Assembly: GCF_001578185.1 (NCBI RefSeq)
Contig: NZ_CP011008.1
Location: 5,050,001 to 5,114,000, forward strand
Source of the DNA: Peribacillus simplex
GTDB taxonomy: Bacteria > Bacillota > Bacilli > Bacillales > DSM-1321
Direction: 5' to 3'
DNA: 64,000 bases
Part shown: positions 45,820-53,497 of the stretch, one piece after another
How the letters are laid out: each line of letters starts with the position of its first letter
Position numbering within the stretch: position 1 is the stretch's first letter
The notes under the pieces: model-generated
What the model was told of the DNA's origin: nothing
What the model saw: the letters and a program-made list of their open reading frames with translations, nothing else
Database searches by the model: none
Made by a program: the position numbers and the translations under genes

Positions 45820-45930
45820 CATAGTGGGCTCGTAGAGCCCCAATCTCCTAACTTCAGGGAAAAATTCAAAGGGAATCTCAAAAAGGGGTTCGGAATTTTT
45901 TAATTCCGAACCCCTTTTGTCTACAAACTG

Positions 45931-45953
45931 AAGCCTTCATCGGATGAAGGCCT
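45931..45953. repeat. 23-bp target-site duplication, right copy
   Basis: Identical to 45200-45222, directly after the right end of the IS remnant. It still forms the GCCTTCATC/GATGAAGGC stem after slaP but has lost the T run. Confidence 0.8.
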
Positions 45954-46026
45954 TTCAACAGTCTTAATCATTTCTGCGTGTTTTGATTTGGCAGTCCGGC
46001 TGCCGCCAATCATAGTGTTTTTCCTA

Positions 46027-46512
46027 CTATCTCTTCCATTCAAAAGCAATCTTCCAATCTTCATCAGGAATCGATTCTGCCAACATATCCCCTTCTTCGA
46101 ATAAAAACCGCCATGGCATGCTTGAAAGTGCTGGTATCTCACCCAGCTTTGAAAGATCGAAAGCCTTTTTTGCCAATAATTTTCCATTTCCATCCACTAA
46201 CAGTAAATCCACGATATCAAACAGGACAGCTTTCCCCAATGAATTTTGTAGAAAAGCCACTATGATTACATCATCCTCCACCCTAGTCAGCTTAACACCG
46301 GAAATTGAAATTTGATTCGGTTTTAATGCAGGCAGCCTTTGATGGTGGAATTTATATACATATTCCTCTTGCTTGGAAGTTTCCCAATCCTTGTGAAACA
46401 TTAGGGAAGTATGAACAGTAACATCCGGATTGTGTACGTTATGCCCATCTGAAGCTAAAATATTTTCCCTTTCATTAACCCCTTTATCCCTTTTTCCAAA
46501 AAAACTCATCAT
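46027..46512 (-). CDS. slaP: SlaP-like accessory Sec S-layer assembly protein, short form
   Basis: In B. anthracis, SlaP and SecA2 together export S-layer proteins. The 161 residues here hold one SLAP domain (about 35-160) with YKFHHQRLPALKPNQISISG, AFLQNSLGKAVLFDIVDLLL, KKAFDLSKLGEIPALSSMPW and DEDWKIAFEW. The B. anthracis protein is, from memory, longer and carries a duplicated domain; this one has a single copy. The start follows GGGGAG, 3 bp after the secA2 stop, so the genes are one operon. The family assignment is from motif recall, with no search possible. Confidence 0.8.
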   Translation of the reverse strand: MMSFFGKRDKGVNERENILASDGHNVHNPDVTVHTSLMFHKDWETSKQEEYVYKFHHQRLPALKPNQISISGVKLTRVEDDVIIVAFLQNSLGKAVLFDIVDLLLVDGNGKLLAKKAFDLSKLGEIPALSSMPWRFLFEEGDMLAESIPDEDWKIAFEWKR

Positions 46513-46515
46513 TCA

Positions 46516-48888
46516 TCACTCCCCAAAAGCAGCTTCGTCTTCCTGATTGCTTTTCATATATTCCATAAAGCCGATGCTAATCTCCGACTCGATTTTACTT
46601 AATAGAAGATTGAATTGACTAAGAGCTTCTTTTTCAAACAGCATATATGGGTCCTGTTGACCATAACCGATTAAACCCATTCCTTCCTTCACACTATTCA
46701 TTTCGTCTAAATGGTTCATCCAATTTGTATCAATATGCTGCAGCATGAAAACACGTAACTGATTTTGCCATTCTGCATCGGCTTGAAAAATTTCAAGTAT
46801 CGCTTCCAATTCACCTAAAGCATCCAGAGCTTTTCCCTCAACTATATGACCTTCTAAGTCCTGCAAATCACTTGTCTGCCAATCCAACGTCAGGAAAGCA
46901 AGGGAAAGCTCTTCAATAAAGGCCGAGTAATCAGGTTCCTCTATATGCTCATGGTAATATTTCACTATGAGCCGACGAATGTATTTTTCGATATATTCAA
47001 GTAAAATGGCCGACATCCGTCCAGATTCCAAATCTAGTATCCGGTCTCTCATCGCGTATATGATTTTACTCTGCTCATTTAATGCATGTTCTAACTTCAA
47101 TAAATGGTAACGGCTTGATTGATGCATCTGCTCTATCGTTTCCTGCACCCTTTTCACGAATTTTTCGGGTGCAGGGCCCACCACCAATCCACTTTCATCC
47201 GTTTTGATTTTCTTTATATACCGTTCGAGTTCTTCTTCATCATAGTAATCAAACAAATCATCTTCAAATGAAATGATGAATTGTGTTGAACCTGGATCAC
47301 CCTGCCTCCCGGAACGTCCCCTAAGCTGCATATCAATCCGATTGCTTTCATGTCGCTCAGTACCGATTATATGAAGGCCGCCCAATTCCTTGACAGCTTC
47401 ATCCAATAATATATCGGTTCCTCTCCCAGCCATGTTCGTCGCCAGCATCACTTGATATTTTTGGCCGCTATTTGCGATGATTTCCGCTTCATCCGCTTCC
47501 GTCTTCGCATTAAGGATTTGATGCTTAATTTTCGCCTTCTCTAAATGAACCGAAATTTTTTCAGATTGCTCAATGGAGGTCGTCCCGATCAAAATAGGTC
47601 TACCTTCATTATGAATCCGTTTTACTTCTGTGACGATTTTGTTGATTTTGCTCATTTCATCCTTATAAATTAAATCAATCTCATCAACACGAATAATGGG
47701 CTTATTAGTTGGAATTTCAATGACGGGGAGCTGATATATCTCCTGGAATTCCGACTTTGATGGCATGGCACTGCCGGTCATCCCAGATATTGAATGATAT
47801 AAACGAAAATAATTTTGGACGGTAATCGCTGCCTGTGTTTCATTCTCTTCGGTAATCTCCAAGCCCTCTTTTGCCTCAATTGCTTGATGAAGCCCATCAC
47901 TGAAGCTTCTACCTTCCATCACCCTGCCTGTGAATTTATCGATTAACGCAATCCTTCCATCCATGACAATGTAGTCCACATCCAATTTCATAATCGCGTG
48001 GGCTTTAAGTGCCTGTGTTACATTATGTAATAACTCTTGATGATCCAGTCCATACAGATTGTCGATACCAAAGGCCTCTTCAATCTTCAATGCCCCTCGG
48101 TCCGTGAAAAAGGCAGCCTTTGACTCAATGAAAATCTCGTAATCATCATATTCTATAAATGACTTCATGATTTGTGCAGTGATCTGGTGAAGCCCGGTAC
48201 CATCGCTTGACTTGCCCGCAATAATTAATGGTGTCCTCGCTTCATCAATCAAGATGCTGTCAATCTCATCAACAATGGCAAACCGGTGTCCTCTTTGAAC
48301 CTTTTCTTCTCTTCGGAAAACCATATTATCACGCAAATAATCAAAACCGAACTCTGTTGCCGTTCCATACGTGATATCCGCCGCATACGCTTCACGTTTT
48401 GCAGAAGGCTCCAATTGGGAAATGTTCAAACCGACCGTCATTCCTAGAAATTCATGAATTTGTCCCATTAACTCTTTATCACGTCTTGCCAAATATTCAT
48501 TGGCAGTAATAATATGGACACCATTCCCGTACAGTGCATGTAAATAGCTTGGTAAAGTAGACACAAGCGTCTTCCCCTCGCCCGTATTCATTTGTGCAAT
48601 GCCCCCTTCATTCAGGACAAAACCGCCTGCAAGCTGAACATCATGGTGCCTAAGATTCAATACTCGTTTAGAAGCTTCCCTTACTACCGCAAAAGCTTCG
48701 ATTTGTATATCCCATATATTTTTACCAGCATCCAATACGCTTTTAAATCTATCCTTCATTCCGCTTAATTCTTGATCTGAATAACTTTCATACTTACCCT
48801 CTAGTCGATTCACGGCATTAACCAACTTATACATTCTATTCAAGTCTTTAGAGCTTTCGTTGAAGAACTTTTTCATACTGGATAGCAT
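46516..48888 (-). CDS. secA2: Accessory translocase ATPase SecA2
   Basis: This 790-residue SecA paralogue is about 50 residues shorter than a normal SecA. It has Walker A MNTGEGKT (100-107), the DEIDS box, [11 protein letters not shown] and [15 protein letters not shown]. It ends DEAAFGE without the zinc-binding CxCxxxxxxCH tail. Accessory SecA2 proteins help export a subset of substrates. Its pairing with a SLAP-domain gene points to the S-layer type known from B. anthracis. ATG 48888 follows AGGAGAGAGAACCCT. An extended -10 (TGATATAAT) lies about 40 bp upstream. The first SecA of the window is at 1-2228. Confidence 0.92.
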   Translation of the reverse strand: MLSSMKKFFNESSKDLNRMYKLVNAVNRLEGKYESYSDQELSGMKDRFKSVLDAGKNIWDIQIEAFAVVREASKRVLNLRHHDVQLAGGFVLNEGGIAQMNTGEGKTLVSTLPSYLHALYGNGVHIITANEYLARRDKELMGQIHEFLGMTVGLNISQLEPSAKREAYAADITYGTATEFGFDYLRDNMVFRREEKVQRGHRFAIVDEIDSILIDEARTPLIIAGKSSDGTGLHQITAQIMKSFIEYDDYEIFIESKAAFFTDRGALKIEEAFGIDNLYGLDHQELLHNVTQALKAHAIMKLDVDYIVMDGRIALIDKFTGRVMEGRSFSDGLHQAIEAKEGLEITEENETQAAITVQNYFRLYHSISGMTGSAMPSKSEFQEIYQLPVIEIPTNKPIIRVDEIDLIYKDEMSKINKIVTEVKRIHNEGRPILIGTTSIEQSEKISVHLEKAKIKHQILNAKTEADEAEIIANSGQKYQVMLATNMAGRGTDILLDEAVKELGGLHIIGTERHESNRIDMQLRGRSGRQGDPGSTQFIISFEDDLFDYYDEEELERYIKKIKTDESGLVVGPAPEKFVKRVQETIEQMHQSSRYHLLKLEHALNEQSKIIYAMRDRILDLESGRMSAILLEYIEKYIRRLIVKYYHEHIEEPDYSAFIEELSLAFLTLDWQTSDLQDLEGHIVEGKALDALGELEAILEIFQADAEWQNQLRVFMLQHIDTNWMNHLDEMNSVKEGMGLIGYGQQDPYMLFEKEALSQFNLLLSKIESEISIGFMEYMKSNQEDEAAFGE

Positions 48889-49259
48889 AGGGTTCTCTCT
48901 CCTATTATTTCAAATGAACTCTAGTGAAATTATATCAGTTATATATTTACTGTTTATAAATTATTGCCTATATATTGTAATTTATAGAAAAGTTTTTTTC
49001 ACTTTATTACAATGTCATTTTAAAACTGTATATTCTTTCATTATTCAATGAGTAAAAAAAGGTTCAGGTTACGGTTGGCGGATCATTCGTCAGCTAACAT
49101 TCTTGGCGATTGCTTTTTCCTTGTTGCACAAACTGGCAATATAGGCAGGCTCTTTACTTTTGCATTCACATAGCGCAGAAATTAATGAATATCATGAAGG
49201 GGTTTTTTTATCGATTTTAACAAATAATATGGAGACTTTCACCCAATGGAGGATTACCG
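48889..49259. other. Divergent intergenic region between secA2 and alkaline phosphatase
   Basis: 371 bases. On the minus strand an extended -10 (TGATATAAT, 48929-48937) serves secA2. On the plus strand TTTACT (49153-49158), 6 bp, TTCACA (49165-49170) resembles a pair of PhoP boxes about 90 bp before the phosphatase gene. Nothing else is recognisable. Confidence 0.5.
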
Positions 49260-50684
49260 ATGAATAAGACATCCAGAAGTCATAAACTTTTACAGTCTCA
49301 TCACTTTGGATTACTCGTTCTTATCTGCTTTGTTTGCATGACCTCTCCTATTCAAGCAGAAACAAAGAACACCCCCAGGAATGTCATATTGCTGATTGGC
49401 GACGGTATGGGGTTAGGTGCAATAGAAATTGCCCGACAAATGGAATATGGAAAAACAGGTATTTTACATTTGGAAAAACTGGAGCACGTTGCCCTAATGC
49501 GCACCTATTCCGCCAATAATTACGTCACTGACTCAGCGGCAGGTGGGTCCGCGATTGCCACTGGAATAAAAACCAACAATGAATCGATCGGTGTCGATGC
49601 CAATGGTTCCGAGGTAGATAGTGTATTGGATGCATTTCAGGCTAAAGGAAAAAAGGTCGGGATCATCTCAACCAATATGGTAGTCGATGCCACTCCTGCA
49701 GCCTTTGGTGCAAGTGTATCTAACCGCTGGACAGGTGGCGCGAATATCGCGAGGCAGCTCTTTGATAACCGGATCGACGTCATTCTTGGCGGAGGTTCCA
49801 GTTATTTCGAGGCAAATAAGCAGAATGGCGAGGATTTAATCGCTAAATTTAAACAAGCTGGCTATGGGATTACAACGACGAAAGAAGAACTTAGTTCCAT
49901 TAATAAACCGGAAAAACTTTTAGGGTTATTTCACCCTACCTACATGAATTTTAAGCTGGATAAAGAAGTATTACATTCACAAGAGCCATCTCTGCCCGAA
50001 ATGACATCCAAAGCGATTGATATTTTATCCCAGAGTGATAAGGGATTCTTCTTGATGAGTGAAGGTGCACGTATTGATCATATGGAGCATGCAGCTGATA
50101 TCACTGGAATATGGAAAGAAACGATCGAATTTGACCAGACCGTGAAAGAGGTTGTGAATTGGGCAAAAAATAGAAATGATACTTTGATTGTTGTGCTTGC
50201 AGACCACGAAACAATGGGGACCTCCGCTTCTGAAACGATGGATATCCCCGCATTGAAAAAAATCAGGGTTTCTTCTGAATATATGTCCAAACAACTTATA
50301 TTCGATAAAAATCATGAAATCATTCCAGAAAGTGTCGTTTCCGCATTCAAGAAGTATGCACATATATCCCTTACGGATCAGGAAGTTCATCAATTCATCG
50401 ATAACGTAAAAAAGAATAGAACGCTTGTCTATCCACAGCATCAAATTGATTGGGAAATCGGAAGCACCATCGCCAAGCATTATAAGGCAGGTGTAGCTGA
50501 TAGAAGCATACGGGCCGCCAGTTCCACAGGAGGGCATACCGCCAATATGATTCCCATTTTTGCTTCTGGCCCGGGAAGCGAAGCCTTTGATGGGGTCATT
50601 GAAAATACAGATGTTTCGAAAATCATCACAAAAGCCGCCGGTGTTCCGTTCACACCTGGTCAGCATAAAACAAAAGAGGAATGA
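49260..50684 (+). CDS. Secreted alkaline phosphatase
   Basis: This 474-residue PhoA-type metalloenzyme frees phosphate from organic esters outside the cell. It has a signal peptide (about 1-33, ending IQAET) and metal ligands in VILLIGDGMG (Asp48). The nucleophile is Ser92 in VTDSAAGGSA. Further motifs are DVILGGGSSYF, SEGARIDHMEHAAD, VLADHETMG and the final SSTGGHTANMIPIFASG. It resembles Bacillus PhoA/PhoB. A possible PhoP site upstream would place it in the phosphate regulon, together with the array before tagD. A terminator overlaps its 3' end. Confidence 0.95.
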   Translation: MNKTSRSHKLLQSHHFGLLVLICFVCMTSPIQAETKNTPRNVILLIGDGMGLGAIEIARQMEYGKTGILHLEKLEHVALMRTYSANNYVTDSAAGGSAIATGIKTNNESIGVDANGSEVDSVLDAFQAKGKKVGIISTNMVVDATPAAFGASVSNRWTGGANIARQLFDNRIDVILGGGSSYFEANKQNGEDLIAKFKQAGYGITTTKEELSSINKPEKLLGLFHPTYMNFKLDKEVLHSQEPSLPEMTSKAIDILSQSDKGFFLMSEGARIDHMEHAADITGIWKETIEFDQTVKEVVNWAKNRNDTLIVVLADHETMGTSASETMDIPALKKIRVSSEYMSKQLIFDKNHEIIPESVVSAFKKYAHISLTDQEVHQFIDNVKKNRTLVYPQHQIDWEIGSTIAKHYKAGVADRSIRAASSTGGHTANMIPIFASGPGSEAFDGVIENTDVSKIITKAAGVPFTPGQHKTKEE

Positions 50685-50700
50685 ATTCATTCCTCTTTTA
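50672..50700 (+). terminator. Terminator of the alkaline phosphatase gene
   Basis: AAAAGAGGAATGA/TCATTCCTCTTTT is a perfect stem that overlaps the stop codon. Confidence 0.85.
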
Positions 50701-50769
50701 AGTTCATTCTCCTGTCTCTTCAACTGGGTTTTTTCGGGTATTCAGGTCCGTCAACTCAAGTTTTGTGGA

Positions 50770-50993
50770 ATTACTCCGATGTTTTGGGCAATTACTAACG
50801 ATATTGCGTGATATCCCTGAGTTTAGTGGATTTACTCGTGTGTTCCAAGCGTTTACTCGTGAATTTGGTGGGTTTACTCGTGAATTTGCGCCTTTTACTC
50901 GTGAGTTTAGTGCGTTTACTCGTGAATTCACGCCTTTTACTCGTGAATTTAGTGGGTTTACTCGTGAATTACACCTTTACTCGTGGAATCGTG
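50770..50993. repeat. Intergenic array of 21-bp tandem repeats
   Basis: Eight copies of TTTACTCGTGAATTTNNNGNN start at 50831, 50852, 50873, 50894, 50915, 50936, 50957 and 50976. The last step is 19 bp. The first ten bases (TTTACTCGTG) are nearly invariant and the last eight vary. Degenerate units (ATTACTCCG..., ATTACTAACG...) extend the array left to about 50770. Because 21 is a multiple of three, both strands show open frames of repeated FTREF or NSRVN units; these are taken as artefacts. Confidence 0.9.
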
Positions 50994-51046
50994 ATTTAGG
51001 GATCGGACCAGTTCATAAAAAGACACCATGAATGACGTCTTATTAC

Positions 51047-53119
51047 TCATTTTTTAACATGTTTTATTAAAACATACCCAATTTGGCTTCCTTTTTTCAC
51101 TTTATACCACTCACCTTGTTGAGATAGTATCGTAATGGTTTGATCCGTGTTCAGTTTCCCGACCGTTTTAGAAGATGTACTTCTTTTTTCTTTAATATGT
51201 AATACACTTGCTGTCACTATTCCCATCGTCTTCCTAATAGGGATTTTCGTTGAAACGGTATTCCGATTGTCGCTCTCATCCTTAGCGGAGATGGTCACGG
51301 TAAACGTCCCGGTGGACATATTTCTGAAATCCCAAGTTGCCGATTGCCTGCCTTTAGTGACCTGCCTAGAAGCAAGGGTTCCAACCACTATTCCTTTACT
51401 GTTCTTGATTTCCACTGTTACATTGGCATTTTCATTTATTATATACGTTATGTTCGCTTTCTCGGTACTGTAATTACCCGATGTATCGACATCGGTGATA
51501 TCCGGAGCCGACGCATCCTTATTTATCTTAATCTTCATTGTTGTCGAACCTTCATTACCGCTTCGGTCCATTGCAGACATTTCTGCTGTATATGTACCGT
51601 TATTTACAGCTTTCGTTTTCCAGGTTGCTGAATGGCTTCCCCTTTTCAAGGTTTGGTCATGGACTGGGGTGGCTAAGACTTTCCCCTTACTATCTTTAAT
51701 CGTGAGTGAAACTATAGCTTCTTCTTTAAGGGAGTATATGATTCCAACCTCATCATTTATATGATCCTGCTTCGCTTTTAGGTTTATTGGATTCGGTGCC
51801 GCCTTCGCAACAAGATCCCTTTTAGGTTCAGACACTGCATGTCCATATTCCTTTTCTATATTAGTGTTAGGATAATAAAACCCCAAAATCTCTTGATACG
51901 TTTGACCTGCTTCCGCTCTGTTTTTCGCTCCAACCTGACTTAGGCCGACGCCATGTCCGTATCCTGACCCTTCAATAGCAATTCTGGAAGGATTGGAAGA
52001 TGAATGGTCAACCAGGTAGCTTTTCATCACATCCTGCCCCACCATACCCCTGATTTTGGAAGCCGCAACATTCGTAAGGCTAACCTTTTGCTCCAAAAGT
52101 TTCCCCCTTTCATCAACGAGATTCCTTACATAGAAATTGATTTGGATGGAGCCTTTCGTAACCCGGCCTCCCGTTTTTTTACCAGTTAAGGTTAAAGCGG
52201 GTATTTCAGCAATTTTAATATCCTGCTTGGCATATCCGTTATTTTTCAGCCAAACCTTCAGCTTAGGTACAACCGCTTTATCTTTTTCCTGTACACTTGT
52301 CCACCATTCATCCGGCTGTGATAAATCTTTCTTTGACAGGTCAATTTGCTGCTTGTCCAGCGTTATCGCCCAATTTGTTTTTGTATCATAGGAATCTTCT
52401 TTTATAGTTAAATATGCAAGAGGGTTCCCACTTGACCAAACATTCGAATTCGATTCGGTCATGCCTCCATTGCTTGAGGAAAAAAACGCTTCGATTATTT
52501 CACCATCATGTTTGATTACCATACCCGTTGTCTGCTCAATGGCTGAATTAGATTGGTAGTGACCGTCCGCCCCGCCATATACTTGGTAGGAAACCGTATC
52601 ATCAATTAATGTGGATTGATGGCGAAGTGCATAAGTCCGGGCTGCAATTGCCTGTGCCTTTAAGGCTTCGGAATGCCATAGTGCGGGCATTTCCCGCGGG
52701 ACAACGCCCTTTAGATAATCTTCAATGTAAACATGATTGATAGGACGAATGTAACCGCCCTCCACTGTAAATAAAAATGATCCTGTATACGGCCGGCCGT
52801 TTATGGACAATAAAGCATCTTGTTTAACAGGAATTATCTTTAAGGAGGCATCGGATCCCATTTTCTTGGAATCTTTGTAAACGCCAAGTTTTCCTGACTC
52901 CATTTTCAAAGTCAGTTCTTCCCCCTCCTTGATGAATGTCTCTCCCCCTGAAGTACGAAAGTCCCCGGTTGCCGTTAATTTGATACTGGTTTGATTCCCT
53001 AAGTAATTCTTCAGTTTCACTTCCATCGTTTTACTCTCTTCCGCTGCCGATGCTTCATGAGAAGGAAATGCAGAAAAAATGATAAAGAAAGCAATAAACA
53101 AATACTTTAGACTCCTCAT
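51047..53119 (-). CDS. lytB: LytB-like amidase enhancer with SpoIID domain
   Basis: SpoIID/LytB proteins act on denuded glycan strands or stimulate the LytC amidase. The 690 residues have a signal peptide (1-25, HEASAAE) and a SpoIID domain (about 120-430, with VPREMPALWHSEALKAQAIA then ARTYALRHQ and GSGYGHGVGLSQVGAKNRAE). Two FlgD-type Ig-like repeats (about 455-620, each with KGxxxATWxxxxxxxGTYTxxxSAxD) and a C-terminal SH3b domain (about 630-690) follow. B. subtilis LytB (705 residues) belongs to this family. No lytA or lytC neighbours are present here. Confidence 0.88.
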   Translation of the reverse strand: MRSLKYLFIAFFIIFSAFPSHEASAAEESKTMEVKLKNYLGNQTSIKLTATGDFRTSGGETFIKEGEELTLKMESGKLGVYKDSKKMGSDASLKIIPVKQDALLSINGRPYTGSFLFTVEGGYIRPINHVYIEDYLKGVVPREMPALWHSEALKAQAIAARTYALRHQSTLIDDTVSYQVYGGADGHYQSNSAIEQTTGMVIKHDGEIIEAFFSSSNGGMTESNSNVWSSGNPLAYLTIKEDSYDTKTNWAITLDKQQIDLSKKDLSQPDEWWTSVQEKDKAVVPKLKVWLKNNGYAKQDIKIAEIPALTLTGKKTGGRVTKGSIQINFYVRNLVDERGKLLEQKVSLTNVAASKIRGMVGQDVMKSYLVDHSSSNPSRIAIEGSGYGHGVGLSQVGAKNRAEAGQTYQEILGFYYPNTNIEKEYGHAVSEPKRDLVAKAAPNPINLKAKQDHINDEVGIIYSLKEEAIVSLTIKDSKGKVLATPVHDQTLKRGSHSATWKTKAVNNGTYTAEMSAMDRSGNEGSTTMKIKINKDASAPDITDVDTSGNYSTEKANITYIINENANVTVEIKNSKGIVVGTLASRQVTKGRQSATWDFRNMSTGTFTVTISAKDESDNRNTVSTKIPIRKTMGIVTASVLHIKEKRSTSSKTVGKLNTDQTITILSQQGEWYKVKKGSQIGYVLIKHVKK

Positions 53120-53150
53120 TCCTCTTCATCCTCCCTAAACTATTTATCCT

Positions 53151-53362
53151 TCAAAGATTTCCAGATCCTTGTACGCTCAATTCATTGTCCATAACGGCCA
53201 GGATGATGTCACTGCTGCTGAATGATACCAGGACCAAGAATTCAGGTCCCGGGTTTCCTTTTCATTATTCGTAAAGGCTTCTATGATTATGGCAACCATA
53301 TTCCGTTCACAGAACTCTCTTTTTACATTCTGGATGTACGGCTCATTATCCTTCAAATCCAA
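53151..53362 (-). pseudogene. Possible frameshifted small gene remnant
   Basis: Two overlapping minus-strand frames each look protein-like for part of their length. The first reads KDNEPYIQNVKREFCERNMV then AIIIEAFTNNEKET. The second, shifted by one base, reads EFLVLVSFSSSDIILAVMDN and ends ELSVQGSGNL before a stop at 53151-53153. Joined by a single frameshift near 53245 they would give a protein of about 70 residues. I do not recognise the family, and no good start is present (TTG 53362 lacks a spaced ribosome binding site). Confidence 0.3.
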
Positions 53363-53409
53363 CCTTTAATGTTGAGATAACGTGACTCATTCCATAACCG
53401 GTGAAAAAA

Positions 53410-53451
53410 TAAAAAAGCTGGACACGGAAGAAACCATGTCCAACTTTTTTA
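53410..53451 (-). terminator. Terminator of the pbpC-type gene
   Basis: AAAAAAGCTGGACA.../...TGTCCAACTTTTTT stem after the penicillin-binding protein gene; T runs occur on both strands. Confidence 0.87.
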
Positions 53452-53497
53452 TGGTAAATGCTAGATGTATATAACCCATTACCGATGAATTATTTCT

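Larger units (their letters stand above)
45223..45930. mobile_element. IS1182-type insertion sequence remnant, 708 bp, both ends kept
   Basis: The outer ends are inverted repeats (CAGACTGTAGACAAA at left; CAGTTTGTAGACAAA read inward from the right), each with a subterminal hairpin (AGACAAACTCGAT/ATCGAGTTTGTCT at left; AAAAGGGGTTCGGAATT and its complement at right). It is flanked by a perfect 23-bp duplication. Inside, only the C-terminal part of a transposase remains, and a copy of the GC-rich dispersed repeat occupies part of the left half. Most of the roughly 1.6-kb element expected for the family has been lost. Confidence 0.82.
53120..53497. other. Intergenic region with a decayed frame and a terminator
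   Basis: It contains the possible frameshifted remnant at 53151-53362 and the pbpC terminator at 53410-53451. Nothing else is visible. Confidence 0.5.

Noticed and set aside
45921..46193. Minus-strand frame of 90 codons after slaP
   Set aside because: It overlaps slaP in another frame, crosses the target-site duplication and reaches into the IS remnant. It has no independent start signal.
50831..50993. Possible CRISPR array
   Set aside because: The unit is 21 bp with about 10 constant and 11 partly variable bases. There are no 30-bp-class spacers and no cas genes in the window.
50704..51031. Open frames on both strands encoding FTREF-type or NSRVN-type repeats
   Set aside because: They arise because the 21-bp DNA repeat is a multiple of three. 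Neither has a proper start, and both frames are open at once.
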